A DNA stretch of 64,000 bases from Piscinibacter lacus (GTDB taxonomy: Bacteria; Pseudomonadota; Gammaproteobacteria; Burkholderiales; Burkholderiaceae_C). The translations under genes were made by a program, and so were the position numbers. Positions 1-8,374 of this stretch are shown here, in pieces (position 1 is the stretch's first letter; each line of letters starts with the position of its first letter). The stretch is taken from positions 2,170,001 to 2,234,000 of the forward strand of contig NZ_JAERRA010000001.1 in assembly GCF_016735685.1 (NCBI RefSeq). The letters are read 5' to 3'. The notes under the pieces were generated by a model. That model had not been told where the DNA came from. It made no database searches and saw only the letters and a program-made list of their open reading frames with translations.

Positions 1-1458
1 GGGCCGATGGTGGCCGCGCGGCGTTTCACCGAACGGCTTGATGCGGCCGGCCTGCTGGGCGCCACGGCGCGGCTGCGCGTCACCCTGCACGGTTCGCTGG
101 CCCTGACCGGCCGTGGCCACGGCAGCGACGGCGCGGTGCTGCTGGGCCTGGTCGGCGAGACGCCGGAGGGCGTGGACGTGGACGGCGTGCCGGCGCGGCT
201 GGCCGCCATGCGGGCCGAGCGCTGCATCGGCCTGCTGGGCGGCCGGCACGCCATCGCCTTCGACGAGTCGCAGGACCTGTGCTGGGCCGGCGAGCGGCCG
301 CTGCCCCACCATCCCAACGGCCTGCGCTTCGAGGCCTTCGCCGCCGATGGCCGTCTGCTGGCGCAGTGGGCGGCCTATTCGGTGGGCGGCGGCTTCGTCG
401 TCGACGAGGCCGAGGCCGCCGCCCGCGATGCCGCGGCCTTCGACGCCCCGCCTGCCGGCCCCGCCCTGCCCCGCATCTGGCGCGATGCCGCCGAGCTGCT
501 GGCCTGCTGCGCGGCGCACGGCGGCGGCATGGCCGCGCAGCAGCGCGCGAACGAGCGCGCCTGGCTGCGCCAGAGCCCCGAGGCCACGCGCTGGGCCCGT
601 GCTGAAGACGCGGCCCTGGATGCCGAGATCGACCAGCGCCTGCTGCGCCTGTGGAATGCCATGGCGGCCTGCGTGGCGCGCGGCCTGAAGCGCGAGGGCG
701 AGCTGCCCGGTGGCTTCCGCGTGCCGCGGCGCGCGGCGCGGCTGCTCCGCGCGCTGGACCCGCAGGCCGCCGCTGCCCTGCAGATTCGGCCCGAAGGCGA
801 GGCTTCGCAGCCGCCCGCCCCACCGGCAAGCTGGACCCGCGCCGACGACCCGCTGCAAGTGCTGGACTGGGTCAACCTCTGGGCCCTGGCCGTGAACGAG
901 GAAAACGCCGCCGGCGGCCGGGTGGTGACCGCGCCCACCAACGGCGCCGCCGGCATCGTGCCGGCGGTGGGCCACTACCTGGCGCGCTTCGTGCCGCATG
1001 CGGACGACGCCGCCCGCCGCCGCGCCCTGATCGACTACCTGCTGACGGCCGGCGCCATCGGCGGGCTCTACAAGCGCAATGCCTCGATCAGCGGGGCGGA
1101 GGTAGGTTGCCAGGGCGAAGTCGGCGTGGCCTGCTCAATGGCCGCCGCGGGCCTGTGCGCCGCCCTGGGCGGCACGCCGGAGCAGGTGGAGAACGCCGCC
1201 GAGATCGGCATGGAACACCACCTGGGCCTGACCTGCGACCCGGTCGGCGGCCTGGTGCAGATCCCCTGCATCGAGCGCAATGCCATCGCCTCCGTCAAGG
1301 CCCTGAACGCCGCCCGCATGGCCCTGCGCGGCGACGGCCGCCACCATGTCAGCCTGGACCAGGTGATCCGCACCATGCGCGAGACCGGCGCCGACATGCA
1401 GACCCGCTACAAGGAAACCTCGCTGGGCGGACTGGCCGTGCACATCGTGGCTTGCTGA
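1..1458 (+). CDS. sdaA: L-serine ammonia-lyase (iron-sulfur), 5' truncated by window edge
   Basis: Deaminates L-serine to pyruvate and ammonia in the cytosol using a 4Fe-4S cluster. The frame is already open at base 1 (Gly-Pro-Met), matching the GPM that follows the SSSHTVGPM motif near the N-terminus of this family, so only about the first 15-20 residues lie outside the window and the internal ATG at position 7 is not the real start. The alpha domain is intact: [30 protein letters not shown] and [13 protein letters not shown] carry the glycine-rich and cluster-binding cysteine segments. The stop is TGA at 1456-1458. The family assignment is secure; expression and neighbours upstream cannot be judged. 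Confidence 0.93.
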   Translation, partial: GPMVAARRFTERLDAAGLLGATARLRVTLHGSLALTGRGHGSDGAVLLGLVGETPEGVDVDGVPARLAAMRAERCIGLLGGRHAIAFDESQDLCWAGERPLPHHPNGLRFEAFAADGRLLAQWAAYSVGGGFVVDEAEAAARDAAAFDAPPAGPALPRIWRDAAELLACCAAHGGGMAAQQRANERAWLRQSPEATRWARAEDAALDAEIDQRLLRLWNAMAACVARGLKREGELPGGFRVPRRAARLLRALDPQAAAALQIRPEGEASQPPAPPASWTRADDPLQVLDWVNLWALAVNEENAAGGRVVTAPTNGAAGIVPAVGHYLARFVPHADDAARRRALIDYLLTAGAIGGLYKRNASISGAEVGCQGEVGVACSMAAAGLCAALGGTPEQVENAAEIGMEHHLGLTCDPVGGLVQIPCIERNAIASVKALNAARMALRGDGRHHVSLDQVIRTMRETGADMQTRYKETSLGGLAVHIVAC

Positions 1459-1570
1459 GCCGACGGGAGAAGTCCCGCCCCCTCGCTTGGGGGGGAAGCC
1501 AGCCTGCGGGCAGGGGCAGGGGCAGGGGCGTTAACCTCGCCCGGGTCTGACCCGCGTGGAGGCCCCCACC

Positions 1571-2206
1571 ATGATCAAGTCTTGGAAACTCGCGTTGCGC
1601 GCATTGGCCCTTGGATTTCTGCTCCATCTCGGGCTGGGCTCTTCAGCCTTGGCCCAGGGGATGGCCGAGGAGAATAATCCCAGCCAGTTCTGCCTTGATT
1701 CCTCGGTGATTGCCTGCTTCGACGAATGCAATGACCCGAACAATTTCCAAGAATGCATCATTGGTTGTGCAACGGGCGCCAATCTAAACCCGCAAAACTG
1801 CCTAGACCAGTGCTTCAATGATCCCGTCTGCCTGGATCGCTGCCAATTCACGATTCGGACCACGAGAAGCTGCGGTGGCCCGTCGGACAAACTGCGGGTG
1901 ACGGCGGGCACCCCCACCTACAACCGCACGGCCCGGATTTGGCAGCAAACGGTTCGGGTGACGAACAAGACCCTGGCAGAAGACGTGGACCAGATCGCCA
2001 TCGTGGTGACTGGCGCCGCCAACGGATGGACGCTCAGCAATGCCGACGGCAACACGAGCGTCATCAGCCCGAGCGGAAATCCCTTCAAGAACGTGCCCGG
2101 CGTGCTGGCACCGGGGGCCTCGGTGCAGGTGCGACTGACTTACAGCCGCAGCGGCAATCTGCCGCTGGTTCTGGTGCCCAAGGCCTATGCCAGCATCTTC
2201 CGCTGA
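1571..2206 (+). CDS. secreted cysteine-rich protein of unknown function
   Basis: A 211-residue protein that I do not recognise. Residues 1 to about 29 form a clear Sec signal peptide (basic start, leucine-rich core, ALA-Q cleavage region). The next 70 residues hold ten cysteines, several in CxxxC-type spacing, suggesting a disulfide-bonded or metal-binding region. The remaining part (about residues 110-211) looks like a small beta-rich, Ig-like domain (VRVTNKTLAEDV, LAPGASVQVRLTYSR). The start at 1571 is chosen over an in-frame upstream codon at 1556 because GGAGG at 1558-1562 sits 8 nt before it. It precedes a PEP-CTERM gene by 34 nt, so the two exported proteins may be co-transcribed. Confidence 0.75.
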   Translation: MIKSWKLALRALALGFLLHLGLGSSALAQGMAEENNPSQFCLDSSVIACFDECNDPNNFQECIIGCATGANLNPQNCLDQCFNDPVCLDRCQFTIRTTRSCGGPSDKLRVTAGTPTYNRTARIWQQTVRVTNKTLAEDVDQIAIVVTGAANGWTLSNADGNTSVISPSGNPFKNVPGVLAPGASVQVRLTYSRSGNLPLVLVPKAYASIFR

Positions 2207-2240
2207 GCCGCGGCATCTTGACTTTCAAATGGAGCTTTTC

Positions 2241-2897
2241 ATGATTGCCATGTTTCGCAAGCTGGCCGCTCCCCTGCTGGCCCTGGGGATGGCGCTGGGC
2301 GGTGCCGGCCCGGTCGCCGCAGGCGATGCCTACGACAACACCGGCACCGACACCGGGTTGACGGTTTTCTATTCGAGCACCGGGGCCACCCAGCTCGGCG
2401 ACCGGGTGATGCTGAGTGCGCCCAGCACGGTCGAGCGCGTGGAGACGCAGTTCTTCAACAACGGGACGGATGCCAGCTTCGATGCCGAGCTGCGCTTCTT
2501 CGACCCGTCGACGCCCACGCCCAGCCTGATTGCGCCGGCCTTCACGGTCAGCGGCCTGAGCATCCTGAGCGGCGAGTCCTTGACGGTCAGCTTCACCGGC
2601 CTGGGCGGCCTGGCCCTGCCGCAGGACCTGATCGTGATGTTCGCCGTCACCCAGGTGAGCGCGGGGGGCGACATTGGCCTCAACCTTTTCGACCCGCCGA
2701 CCGTGGGTTCATCCGACGCCACCTTCTTCCTCAGCGACAGCGGCATGGGCATCGTCCAGGCCGCCACGCTGCTCGACATGGACAACATCCACCTCAGCAT
2801 CTCGACCATGGCCGCGCCGGTGCCTGAAGCGTCCACCAGCTTGCTGCTCTTCGGCGGCTTGCTGGGCCTGGCCTTGCTGAGCCGCCGACGCGCCTGA
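2241..2897 (+). CDS. PEP-CTERM sorting domain protein
   Basis: A 218-residue exported protein. It has an N-terminal signal peptide (ending near VAAG, residue 26) and a C-terminal PEP-CTERM signal: VPEAS, then a hydrophobic helix (LLLFGGLLGLALL) and the basic tail SRRRA. Such tails are known to be processed by exosortase (EpsH/XrtA) systems for surface or EPS-associated proteins. The middle is low in cysteine and rich in Thr, Ser and Leu and suggests a beta-sandwich. The Glu-Ala replaces the usual Glu-Pro of the PEP motif. The start at 2241 has GGAG at 2231-2234. No exosortase gene is in this window, so it must be encoded elsewhere. Confidence 0.82.
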   Translation: MIAMFRKLAAPLLALGMALGGAGPVAAGDAYDNTGTDTGLTVFYSSTGATQLGDRVMLSAPSTVERVETQFFNNGTDASFDAELRFFDPSTPTPSLIAPAFTVSGLSILSGESLTVSFTGLGGLALPQDLIVMFAVTQVSAGGDIGLNLFDPPTVGSSDATFFLSDSGMGIVQAATLLDMDNIHLSISTMAAPVPEASTSLLLFGGLLGLALLSRRRA

Positions 2898-3150
2898 GAT
2901 CGGGGCTGCCGCGCCGGCTGGCGGCCGGGCGGCGCATGATCGTGGCCTGCGCGTCGGGCCATACCCCCGCCGGGCGGGTCAAGCACGGAGCGCTGGCTAC
3001 ACTGCTCGCGGCTCGGACACCTCAGTGATGCGGGCCCGGCAGGCGATGCGGCGCCTGCCGTCATAACCCGCCCGGGGGCCTCCTGCGGACGGACGGGCAC
3101 CCCACCCTCTCGAACCTTCGCGGCCTGCGCAAGCAGCGCTGCGGGCCGCC

Positions 3151-4617
3151 ATGCTCGACACCCTTGAAGCGCTTGCGCCCCGTGCGGCCGCGGCGCTGCC
3201 CTCGTCAACCGCCCACTGGTCGCTGCGCGGCGTGGTGGAGCGCTCCGAGAAGCTGGCCCTGCGCCAGGACGTTGCCGAGGCGCCGCAGCGCAGCCGGGAT
3301 GCGGGGGTCATGCTCAGTGTGATCGACGGCGGCCAGGGCTTCGCGGCCACGGCCGACACCTCCGAGGCCGGCCTCGCCGCCGCCTTCCTTCGCGCCCATG
3401 CCCTGGCCCGTGCAGCCGCCGGCCGGGCGGTGTTCGACTTTGGCGCCTACACCCCGCCGCGCGCCGCCGGCCGCTATGCCAGCACGGTGGAAAAGCCGCT
3501 GGCCGGCGCCAGCTTGGCCCGCAAGCTGGACTGGCTGCGCGGCTGGAGCGCCGCCGCGCAGGTCGATGCCCGGGTGGTCGACCGCGCCGCAAGCCTGTGG
3601 AGCGTGGAGACCGAGCAGTTGCAGCTCGACAGCGCCGGCAGCCGCATTGCGCAGCGCTGGAGCTTCCTCACCCCCTCGCTGAGCGTGACGGCCCGCGCCG
3701 GCAGCGTCACCCAGGTGCGCACCCATGCTGGCCAGTACAACGGCTGGTGCCAGCAGGGCGGCCTGGAGGTGCTGGACCGCGCCGGCCTGGACCATGAGGC
3801 CGGCCGTGTCGCCCGCGAGGCGGTCGAGCTGGCCCTGGCCCCGTCCTGCCCCAGCGGCACGATGGACCTGCTGCTGATGCCCGACCAGATGATGTTGCAG
3901 ATCCACGAGTCCATCGGCCATCCGCTGGAGCTGGACCGCATCCTGGGCGACGAGCGCAACTTCGCCGGCACCAGCTTCGTCACGCCGGACATGTTCGGCC
4001 ACTATCGCTACGGCAGCGAGCTGCTCAACGTCAGCCACGACCCGACCCAGGCCTTCGAGTTCGCCAGCTTCGGCCACGACGACGAAGGCAGCCCCGCGAC
4101 GCGGGAGATGATCATCGAGGCCGGCCTGCTCAAGCGCCCGCTCGGCGGCCACCTCAGCCAGGCCCGGGCGCGTGCCGCCGGTCTGCCGCTGGATGGCGTA
4201 GCCACGGCCCGTGCGTGCAGTTGGAACCGCGCGCCCATCGACCGCATGAGCAACCTGAATGTGGAACCGGGCAGCAGCACCCTGGCCGAGATGATCGAAG
4301 CCACCGAGCACGGCGTGCTGATGCGCACCAACTGCTCGTGGAGCATCGACGACTCGCGCAACAAGTTCCAGTTCGGCTGCGAGCACGGGCAGGTGATCCG
4401 CCACGGCCGCTTGGCGGAGGTGGTGCGCACGCCCAACTACCGCGGCATCAGCGCCACTTTCTGGCGCTCGCTGGCGATGGTGGGCGATGCCAGCACCTTC
4501 GAGGTGATGGGCACGCCCTACTGCGGCAAGGGCGAGCCGGCCCAGGTGATCCGCGTCGGCCATGCCGCGCCGGCCTGCCTGTTCCGCGGCGTCGACGTGT
4601 TCGGGGCGGCCTCATGA
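3151..4617 (+). CDS. tldD: TldD family metallopeptidase subunit
   Basis: TldD and TldE together form a heterodimeric zinc protease that cleaves unfolded peptides; in E. coli it matures microcin B17 and degrades the CcdA antitoxin. The protein is 488 residues, normal for TldD. The active-site motif HExxxH is present as HESIGH (H252, E253, H257) and the late cysteine ligand is in GTPYCGKGEP near residue 455. The reading frame ends in ATGA, overlapping tldE by 4 nt, so the two are translationally coupled. No convincing Shine-Dalgarno precedes the ATG at 3151, and the start could lie at a nearby codon. Confidence 0.93.
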   Translation: MLDTLEALAPRAAAALPSSTAHWSLRGVVERSEKLALRQDVAEAPQRSRDAGVMLSVIDGGQGFAATADTSEAGLAAAFLRAHALARAAAGRAVFDFGAYTPPRAAGRYASTVEKPLAGASLARKLDWLRGWSAAAQVDARVVDRAASLWSVETEQLQLDSAGSRIAQRWSFLTPSLSVTARAGSVTQVRTHAGQYNGWCQQGGLEVLDRAGLDHEAGRVAREAVELALAPSCPSGTMDLLLMPDQMMLQIHESIGHPLELDRILGDERNFAGTSFVTPDMFGHYRYGSELLNVSHDPTQAFEFASFGHDDEGSPATREMIIEAGLLKRPLGGHLSQARARAAGLPLDGVATARACSWNRAPIDRMSNLNVEPGSSTLAEMIEATEHGVLMRTNCSWSIDDSRNKFQFGCEHGQVIRHGRLAEVVRTPNYRGISATFWRSLAMVGDASTFEVMGTPYCGKGEPAQVIRVGHAAPACLFRGVDVFGAAS

Positions 4618-5999
4618 GCGGCCCGATGCACGCGGCACCCGCCGCAAACCCGGCCGGCCTGATCGACGAAGCCGGCTTCCAGGCCCTGGCCGAAGGCCTG
4701 TGCGGCAGCACGCCGGCCGGCTGTGACCGCATCGGCCTGAGCCTGGAGGCCGAGGCCAGCGATTTCCTGCGCTTCAACCGCGCGGCACTGCGCCAGGCCA
4801 CCGCCGTGGTGCAGGCCGAGGCCACCGTCAGCGTGGTGCGCGGCCAGCGTCGCGCCCAGGCCAGCACCACGCTCAGCGGCGACCTGGACCGCGATCTGGC
4901 TCTGTTGCGCGCCGAGCGCGATGCCCTGCTCGCCGACCTGGACCATGTGCCCGAAGACCCCTGGCTGGCCCTGCCCGAACAGGCCGCGCAGAGCCGCCGC
5001 GACGACCGCGGCGCCCTGCCCACGGCCGAGGCGGTGATCGAGCAGACCACCCGCCATGCCCAGGGCCTGGACTTCGTCGGCTTCTATGCCGGCGGCCCGG
5101 TGCTGCGCGCGCAGGCCGACAGCCTGGGCTCGCGCCACTGGCATCGCAGCGAGAGCTTCCTCTACAGCTGGTGCGGCTATCACCACGGAGACAAGGCCGT
5201 GAAGCAGGAGCTGGCCGGCACGCGCTGGCAGGAAGCCGATTTCGCCGCCCGCGTGCAGCAGACCCGCGAGCGCCTGCCCCTGCTGGCCCGCGCGCCGCGC
5301 CCGCTGCAACCGGGCCGCTACCGCGCCCTGCTCAGCCCGGCGGCCATGGTCGAGATCCTGGGCACCCTGGGCTGGATGGGCTTCGGGCTGAAGGCGCGGC
5401 GCACCGGCGTGTCCCCGCTGTGCCGCCTGGCCGCGGGCGAGCAGACCCTGGATGCGCGCTTCCACCTGAGCGAGGACTTCGCCACCGGCATCGCCCCGGG
5501 CTTCACCGCCGAAGGCTTTGCCCGGCCGGCGCAGGTGCCGCTGATCGTCGCCGGCCGCGTGCCGGCCGAGGGCGGCACGCTCAATGCCCCGCGCTCGGCC
5601 CGCGAATACGGCCTGCCGCCCAATGGCGCGCGCGCCGAGGAATTCCCCGAGGCCCTGCATCTGGCGCCCGGCCGCCTGCCCGAGGCCGAAGCCCTGCAGG
5701 CCCTGGGCACCGGCCTCTACATCAGCAACCTCTGGTACCTGAACTACAGCGACCGCCAGGCCTGCCGCCTGACCGGCATGACCCGCTTCGCCAGCTTCTG
5801 GGTGGAAGACGGCCGGCTGGTGGCCCCGCTGCCGGTGATGCGCTTCGACGACGAGGTGCCGCGCCTCTTCGGCGAAGGCCTGATCGACCTGACCGACCGG
5901 GCCGAGCTGGTGCCGCACAACGACACCTACGGCGGCCGGATGCTGGCCTCGATCACCACGCCCGGCGCCTTGGTCGAGGGGTTCCGGCTGACGCTGTGA
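4614..5999 (+). CDS. tldE: TldE/PmbA family partner of TldD
   Basis: The 461-residue partner subunit of TldD. TldE proteins share the TldD fold but lack the zinc-binding HExxxH motif, and none is seen here, so it should be the structural, substrate-channel half of the heterodimer. The start at 4614 is fixed by the ATGA overlap with tldD; the reading frame extends upstream but that part is only the shadow of tldD. Typical segments are FYSWCGYHHGDKAVKQE, LGTGLYISNLWYLNYSDR and LTGMTRFASFWVEDG. Both genes appear intact and form a two-gene operon. A GC-rich inverted repeat (6016-6033) follows the stop but has no T-tract. Confidence 0.9.
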   Translation: MSGPMHAAPAANPAGLIDEAGFQALAEGLCGSTPAGCDRIGLSLEAEASDFLRFNRAALRQATAVVQAEATVSVVRGQRRAQASTTLSGDLDRDLALLRAERDALLADLDHVPEDPWLALPEQAAQSRRDDRGALPTAEAVIEQTTRHAQGLDFVGFYAGGPVLRAQADSLGSRHWHRSESFLYSWCGYHHGDKAVKQELAGTRWQEADFAARVQQTRERLPLLARAPRPLQPGRYRALLSPAAMVEILGTLGWMGFGLKARRTGVSPLCRLAAGEQTLDARFHLSEDFATGIAPGFTAEGFARPAQVPLIVAGRVPAEGGTLNAPRSAREYGLPPNGARAEEFPEALHLAPGRLPEAEALQALGTGLYISNLWYLNYSDRQACRLTGMTRFASFWVEDGRLVAPLPVMRFDDEVPRLFGEGLIDLTDRAELVPHNDTYGGRMLASITTPGALVEGFRLTL

Positions 6000-6015
6000 G
6001 GGCGAGGCCGCCGCT

Positions 6016-6033
6016 GGGCCCGGCGCGCGCCGG
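6016..6033. repeat. short GC-rich inverted repeat after tldE
   Basis: GCCCGGCG-CG-CGCCGGGC, a palindrome 17 nt past the tldE stop. There is no run of T after it, so it is not a classic intrinsic terminator; it could mark the mRNA 3' end. Confidence 0.4.
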
Positions 6034-6139
6034 GCGATGGCCCGAACAAGGCCTCTTCCAGCCTGCTTTCCCGGCTTTCGGCTTGCGGCCCACGACCCAG
6101 ACTGTGCGATAGCGCACGAGCCGACCCGGGCCTCCTGAG

Positions 6140-6180
6140 CCGGCAGGCGCCGGCCGCCGGTGGAGGCCGGCGCCTGCCGG
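6140..6180 (+). promoter_or_regulatory. 16-bp perfect hairpin in the 5' leader of the GGDEF gene
   Basis: CCGGCAGGCGCCGGCC (6140-6155) and its exact reverse complement (6165-6180) are separated by a 9-nt loop. The stem ends only 3 nt before the AAGGAG ribosome binding site (6184-6189) of the diguanylate cyclase gene. A stem of this stability next to the ribosome binding site would be expected to affect translation or act as a pause site. There is no T-tract for termination. Confidence 0.6.
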
Positions 6181-6198
6181 ATCAAGGAGTCCGGCCGG

Positions 6199-7590
6199 AT
6201 GAACGCCCTTCTCCCCCGCCCCCTCAGCCACCCCACCCGATGGAGCCTGATGCTGGGCTCGCTGCTGGCCCTGCTGATGCTGGGGCTGTCGCTGTGGACG
6301 CATCAGCGGCAGACGGAACAGCTTCGCGCGCAATCGGGCCTGGCGCTGCAATCGCTCGCCGCCGTGGCCGTGCAGCTTGCCCGCGATGTGCCGGGGGCCG
6401 ATGCCGCCGGCCTGGCGCGGCTACAGGCCCTGCTGCCGCAACGCGCGGGCGAGGCCGGTCTGGTCTTGCAGATCGTCGACGGCCGGGGCGCGCTGGTCGG
6501 CGGGGTCGAGGCTGCGCCCGACCACGGCAGCCCATGGCATCCGGCCCCCGCCGAGCTGCTCGTCCCGGGCGAGCCGGCGCCCCGCATGCTGCGCTGGCCC
6601 GATGGCCGCGAGCGGCTGAGCACGGCGCGGCCCTGGCCCGCCGCGACCGCTGCGCGCGGCGGCGCAAGCGCCTGGCTGCTGCTGGGGCAGGATCTCGGCC
6701 CGGCCGAGGCGCTGCTCCGCGCCGACACGCTGGAGCGGCTGCTGGCCGGGCTTCTGGGCTCGGCCCTGCTGGTCGCCCTGCTTCACCGCCAGGCGCGGAG
6801 GTCGCTCGGCGAACTGGCGCAACTTGCAACCGCCGCGCACCGCCTGGAGCAGGGCTCGCTCGACACGCCCCTGCCCGCGTCCCCCGCAAGCAGCCGCGAA
6901 GTGCAGGCGCTGACCGAGGCCCTGGAGCGCATGCGCCATCGCCTGCACGGCAGGTGCATGGACCTGGAAGCCCAATTGCGCGAGCGCGAAGCAGCCCTGG
7001 AAGAAGCCCAGGCCGAACTGGCCCACCTGTCGCAGATCGATCCCCTGACCCGCCTGCTCAATCGACGCGGCCTGCAACCCCGGCTTCAGCAGGCCCTGGC
7101 CTTGACCCAGCGGCACCGCGGGGCACTGAGCCTGCTGCTGATCGACATCGACCACTTCAAGCAAGTGAACGAGCGCCATGGCCGGGCCGCGGGCGACCGC
7201 ATCCTCCAGGCGCTGGCCGAGCAACTGCGCAGCGGCTTCCGGGCCGCCGACATCGTGGCCCGCCTGGGCGGCGAGGAATTCCTGGTCGTGCTGACCGACA
7301 ACGGCAGCCACCGCGCGCAGCGCATCGCGCAGGCCCTGATCGACAGCGTGGCCCTGCGCGAGCAGCCCGAAGCCAGCCGCATCACCCTGAGCGTCGGCGT
7401 GGCCGGCACCGATGCCGTGGGCTTCGACGGCGAAGCTCTGATCCACGCCGCCGACCAGGCCCTGTACGAAGCCAAGCGCGGCGGCCGCAACCGCGTGGCC
7501 TGCTACCCCATGCCCTCGACGCCCGAACGGACCGGCACGCCCGCCGCCGAGGCCCTGGGCAAAGCCGCCGCGCCCACGCCGACCGCTTGA
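6199..7590 (+). CDS. membrane-bound diguanylate cyclase (GGDEF)
   Basis: Makes cyclic di-GMP from two GTP. The 463-residue protein has a transmembrane helix at about residues 12-32, a periplasmic sensor region of about 150 residues, a second helix near 185-205 (LLAGLLGSALLVALL), a HAMP-like/coiled stretch, then a GGDEF domain from about 290. The signature reads GGEEF, an active variant, preceded by LLLIDIDHFKQVNERHG with the metal-binding Asp. No EAL domain is present. The start at 6199 is chosen because AAGGAG lies 9 nt upstream; an in-frame ATG at 6160 would lie inside a strong hairpin. It is the last chromosomal gene before the prophage. Confidence 0.92.
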   Translation: MNALLPRPLSHPTRWSLMLGSLLALLMLGLSLWTHQRQTEQLRAQSGLALQSLAAVAVQLARDVPGADAAGLARLQALLPQRAGEAGLVLQIVDGRGALVGGVEAAPDHGSPWHPAPAELLVPGEPAPRMLRWPDGRERLSTARPWPAATAARGGASAWLLLGQDLGPAEALLRADTLERLLAGLLGSALLVALLHRQARRSLGELAQLATAAHRLEQGSLDTPLPASPASSREVQALTEALERMRHRLHGRCMDLEAQLREREAALEEAQAELAHLSQIDPLTRLLNRRGLQPRLQQALALTQRHRGALSLLLIDIDHFKQVNERHGRAAGDRILQALAEQLRSGFRAADIVARLGGEEFLVVLTDNGSHRAQRIAQALIDSVALREQPEASRITLSVGVAGTDAVGFDGEALIHAADQALYEAKRGGRNRVACYPMPSTPERTGTPAAEALGKAAAPTPTA

Positions 7591-7695
7591 TGCGGTGGCG
7601 GCCCTTGCCGGGCAGTCGTCAACCGTCGGTGGCATCGCGTCTGCCCAGGCCGAAAGGCCGGACTTGCCGACCGATCGTTGGCAGCATGCAGACGT

Positions 7696-7720
7696 GAAAA
7701 AGCCCCGGCATGCGGGGCTT
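7696..7720 (-). terminator. original tRNA-Ser terminator, now stranded left of the prophage
   Basis: On the minus strand an 8-bp stem with a 5-nt loop (AAGCCCCG...CGGGGCTT) is followed by five T. It faces the attL copy of the tRNA 3' end, 8 nt away. In the uninterrupted chromosome it would directly follow the tRNA-Ser gene; the prophage now separates the two by 37.7 kb. Confidence 0.8.
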
Positions 7721-7727
7721 GGGGGTC

Positions 7728-7745
7728 TTGGCGGAGTCGGAGGGA
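7728..7745. repeat. attL core, 18 bp
   Basis: TTGGCGGAGTCGGAGGGA, identical to 45408-45425, where it is the CCA end, discriminator and acceptor-stem part of tRNA-Ser. This copy lacks the rest of the tRNA. Confidence 0.93.
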
Positions 7746-7792
7746 GGCCACAGACGTTGTGAATCATGCACTTAGGCAGAAATTCACCATGG

Positions 7793-7812
7793 ATGCCTAC
7801 CCTAATGCCTAC
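7793..7812 (+). repeat. putative integrase arm-type sites (left)
   Basis: Two direct ATGCCTAC octamers at 7793-7800 and 7805-7812, 12 bp apart. The same arrangement, TGCCTACCC-NNN-TGCCTACAC, occurs at the other prophage end (45256-45276). They lie about 48 bp inside attL. Paired repeats flanking an att core are typical integrase arm-binding sites; this role is inferred. Confidence 0.6.
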
Positions 7813-7923
7813 ACCGGGTGTGAATCCGTTGTCGACCTCACCATTGGTGCGCAGCAGTCCATTTTGTCGAAGCCAACAACATGGTCAGTCCGCCGGGTCA
7901 GGCACCGAGGATTCTTCGGCACC

Positions 7924-8104
7924 TCACTCAACCCCACCCGGCGCCTCCACGCACGCCTGCACCAGAGCCTCAAGCTCAGCCTGATAGGCCCGCCGCTGGA
8001 TCCGCTCCGCCAGCAGCGCCCGCACCGCTTCGATCAGGCCGGGCTCGGCCGGCAGGCCGTGGTGGCCCAGGCGGGCGACGGTGGCACGGCCCGCGTAGCC
8101 ATGG
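7924..8104 (-). pseudogene. frameshifted duplicate of the Rz1-like o-spanin C-terminus
   Basis: Reads GLPAEPGLIEAVRALLAERI and onward, ending EAPGGVE-stop, close to the C-terminal half of the o-spanin gene at 9233-9586 (about 80-85% nucleotide identity by eye). The preceding AVPPSPAWAT homology is in another frame because one base is missing near 8056, and the signal peptide part is absent. It is therefore a broken copy. Its terminal VE-stop probably shows the original end of the spanin. The cargo genes 8203-8902 lie between this fragment and the matching endolysin-tail fragment. The stretch 7591-8202 holds no intact gene: besides this fragment it has the tRNA terminator, attL, the arm repeats and the cargo-operon terminator. 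Confidence 0.75.
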
Positions 8105-8155
8105 CCTATTCACTAAGCCGCATCCGCCGCTTCGAGGCGGCGCACTGAGTGGCGT

Positions 8156-8181
8156 GAAAAAGCCCGCGCGGGGGCGGGCTT
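8156..8181 (-). terminator. intrinsic terminator of the cargo operon
   Basis: Minus-strand stem AAGCCCGC/GCGGGCTT with a 6-nt loop followed by a five-T tract, 22 nt past the stop of the 55-residue gene at 8203. It closes the two-gene operon 8203-8902. Confidence 0.8.
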
Positions 8182-8202
8182 GTTTGATGAAGTGGTCTGC
8201 CG

Positions 8203-8370
8203 TTACGCGGCCAGTGCCGTGTCTTGCTCGACGGCATAGCCTGCAAAGAAAGCGCGCACAGCGTCGTCACCGATCCGCTTTGCAGCTTCTTCGACGCATG
8301 CGGGGATGGCATCGATTAGCCGGAGGTCCTCCGCAACCCTTTGCTGGGATCGAGCGAGTGTGGGAGCCAT
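8203..8370 (-). CDS. small hypothetical protein, second gene of cargo operon
   Basis: A 55-residue soluble, mostly helical protein (starts MAPTLARSQQRVAEDLRLID, ends EQDTALAA) that I do not recognise. The ATG at 8370 follows the stop of the 175-residue gene by 4 nt and has its own AGAGGT ribosome binding site, part of which overlaps the upstream gene end, so the two are co-translated. A strong terminator follows. The pair sits in the place expected for a lysogenic-conversion (moron) gene set, outside the lysis genes and next to attL. The arrangement, a larger protein followed by a tiny one, is compatible with many two-component systems, but no function can be assigned. Confidence 0.65.
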   Translation of the reverse strand: MAPTLARSQQRVAEDLRLIDAIPACVEEAAKRIGDDAVRAFFAGYAVEQDTALAA

Positions 8371-8374
8371 GTCG

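Noticed and set aside
1480..1540. GGGGCA tandem repeats as a regulatory element
   Set aside because: Only three or four short units between genes; too little to support a function.
3205..4563. Long minus-strand frame (452 codons) antisense to tldD
   Set aside because: GC-driven shadow frame; His/Ala/Gly-rich composition, no start signal, and tldD on the other strand has clear motifs.
7678..8148. Plus-strand frame over attL and the lysis fragment
   Set aside because: Runs through the att site and the antisense of the spanin pseudogene; no start signal.
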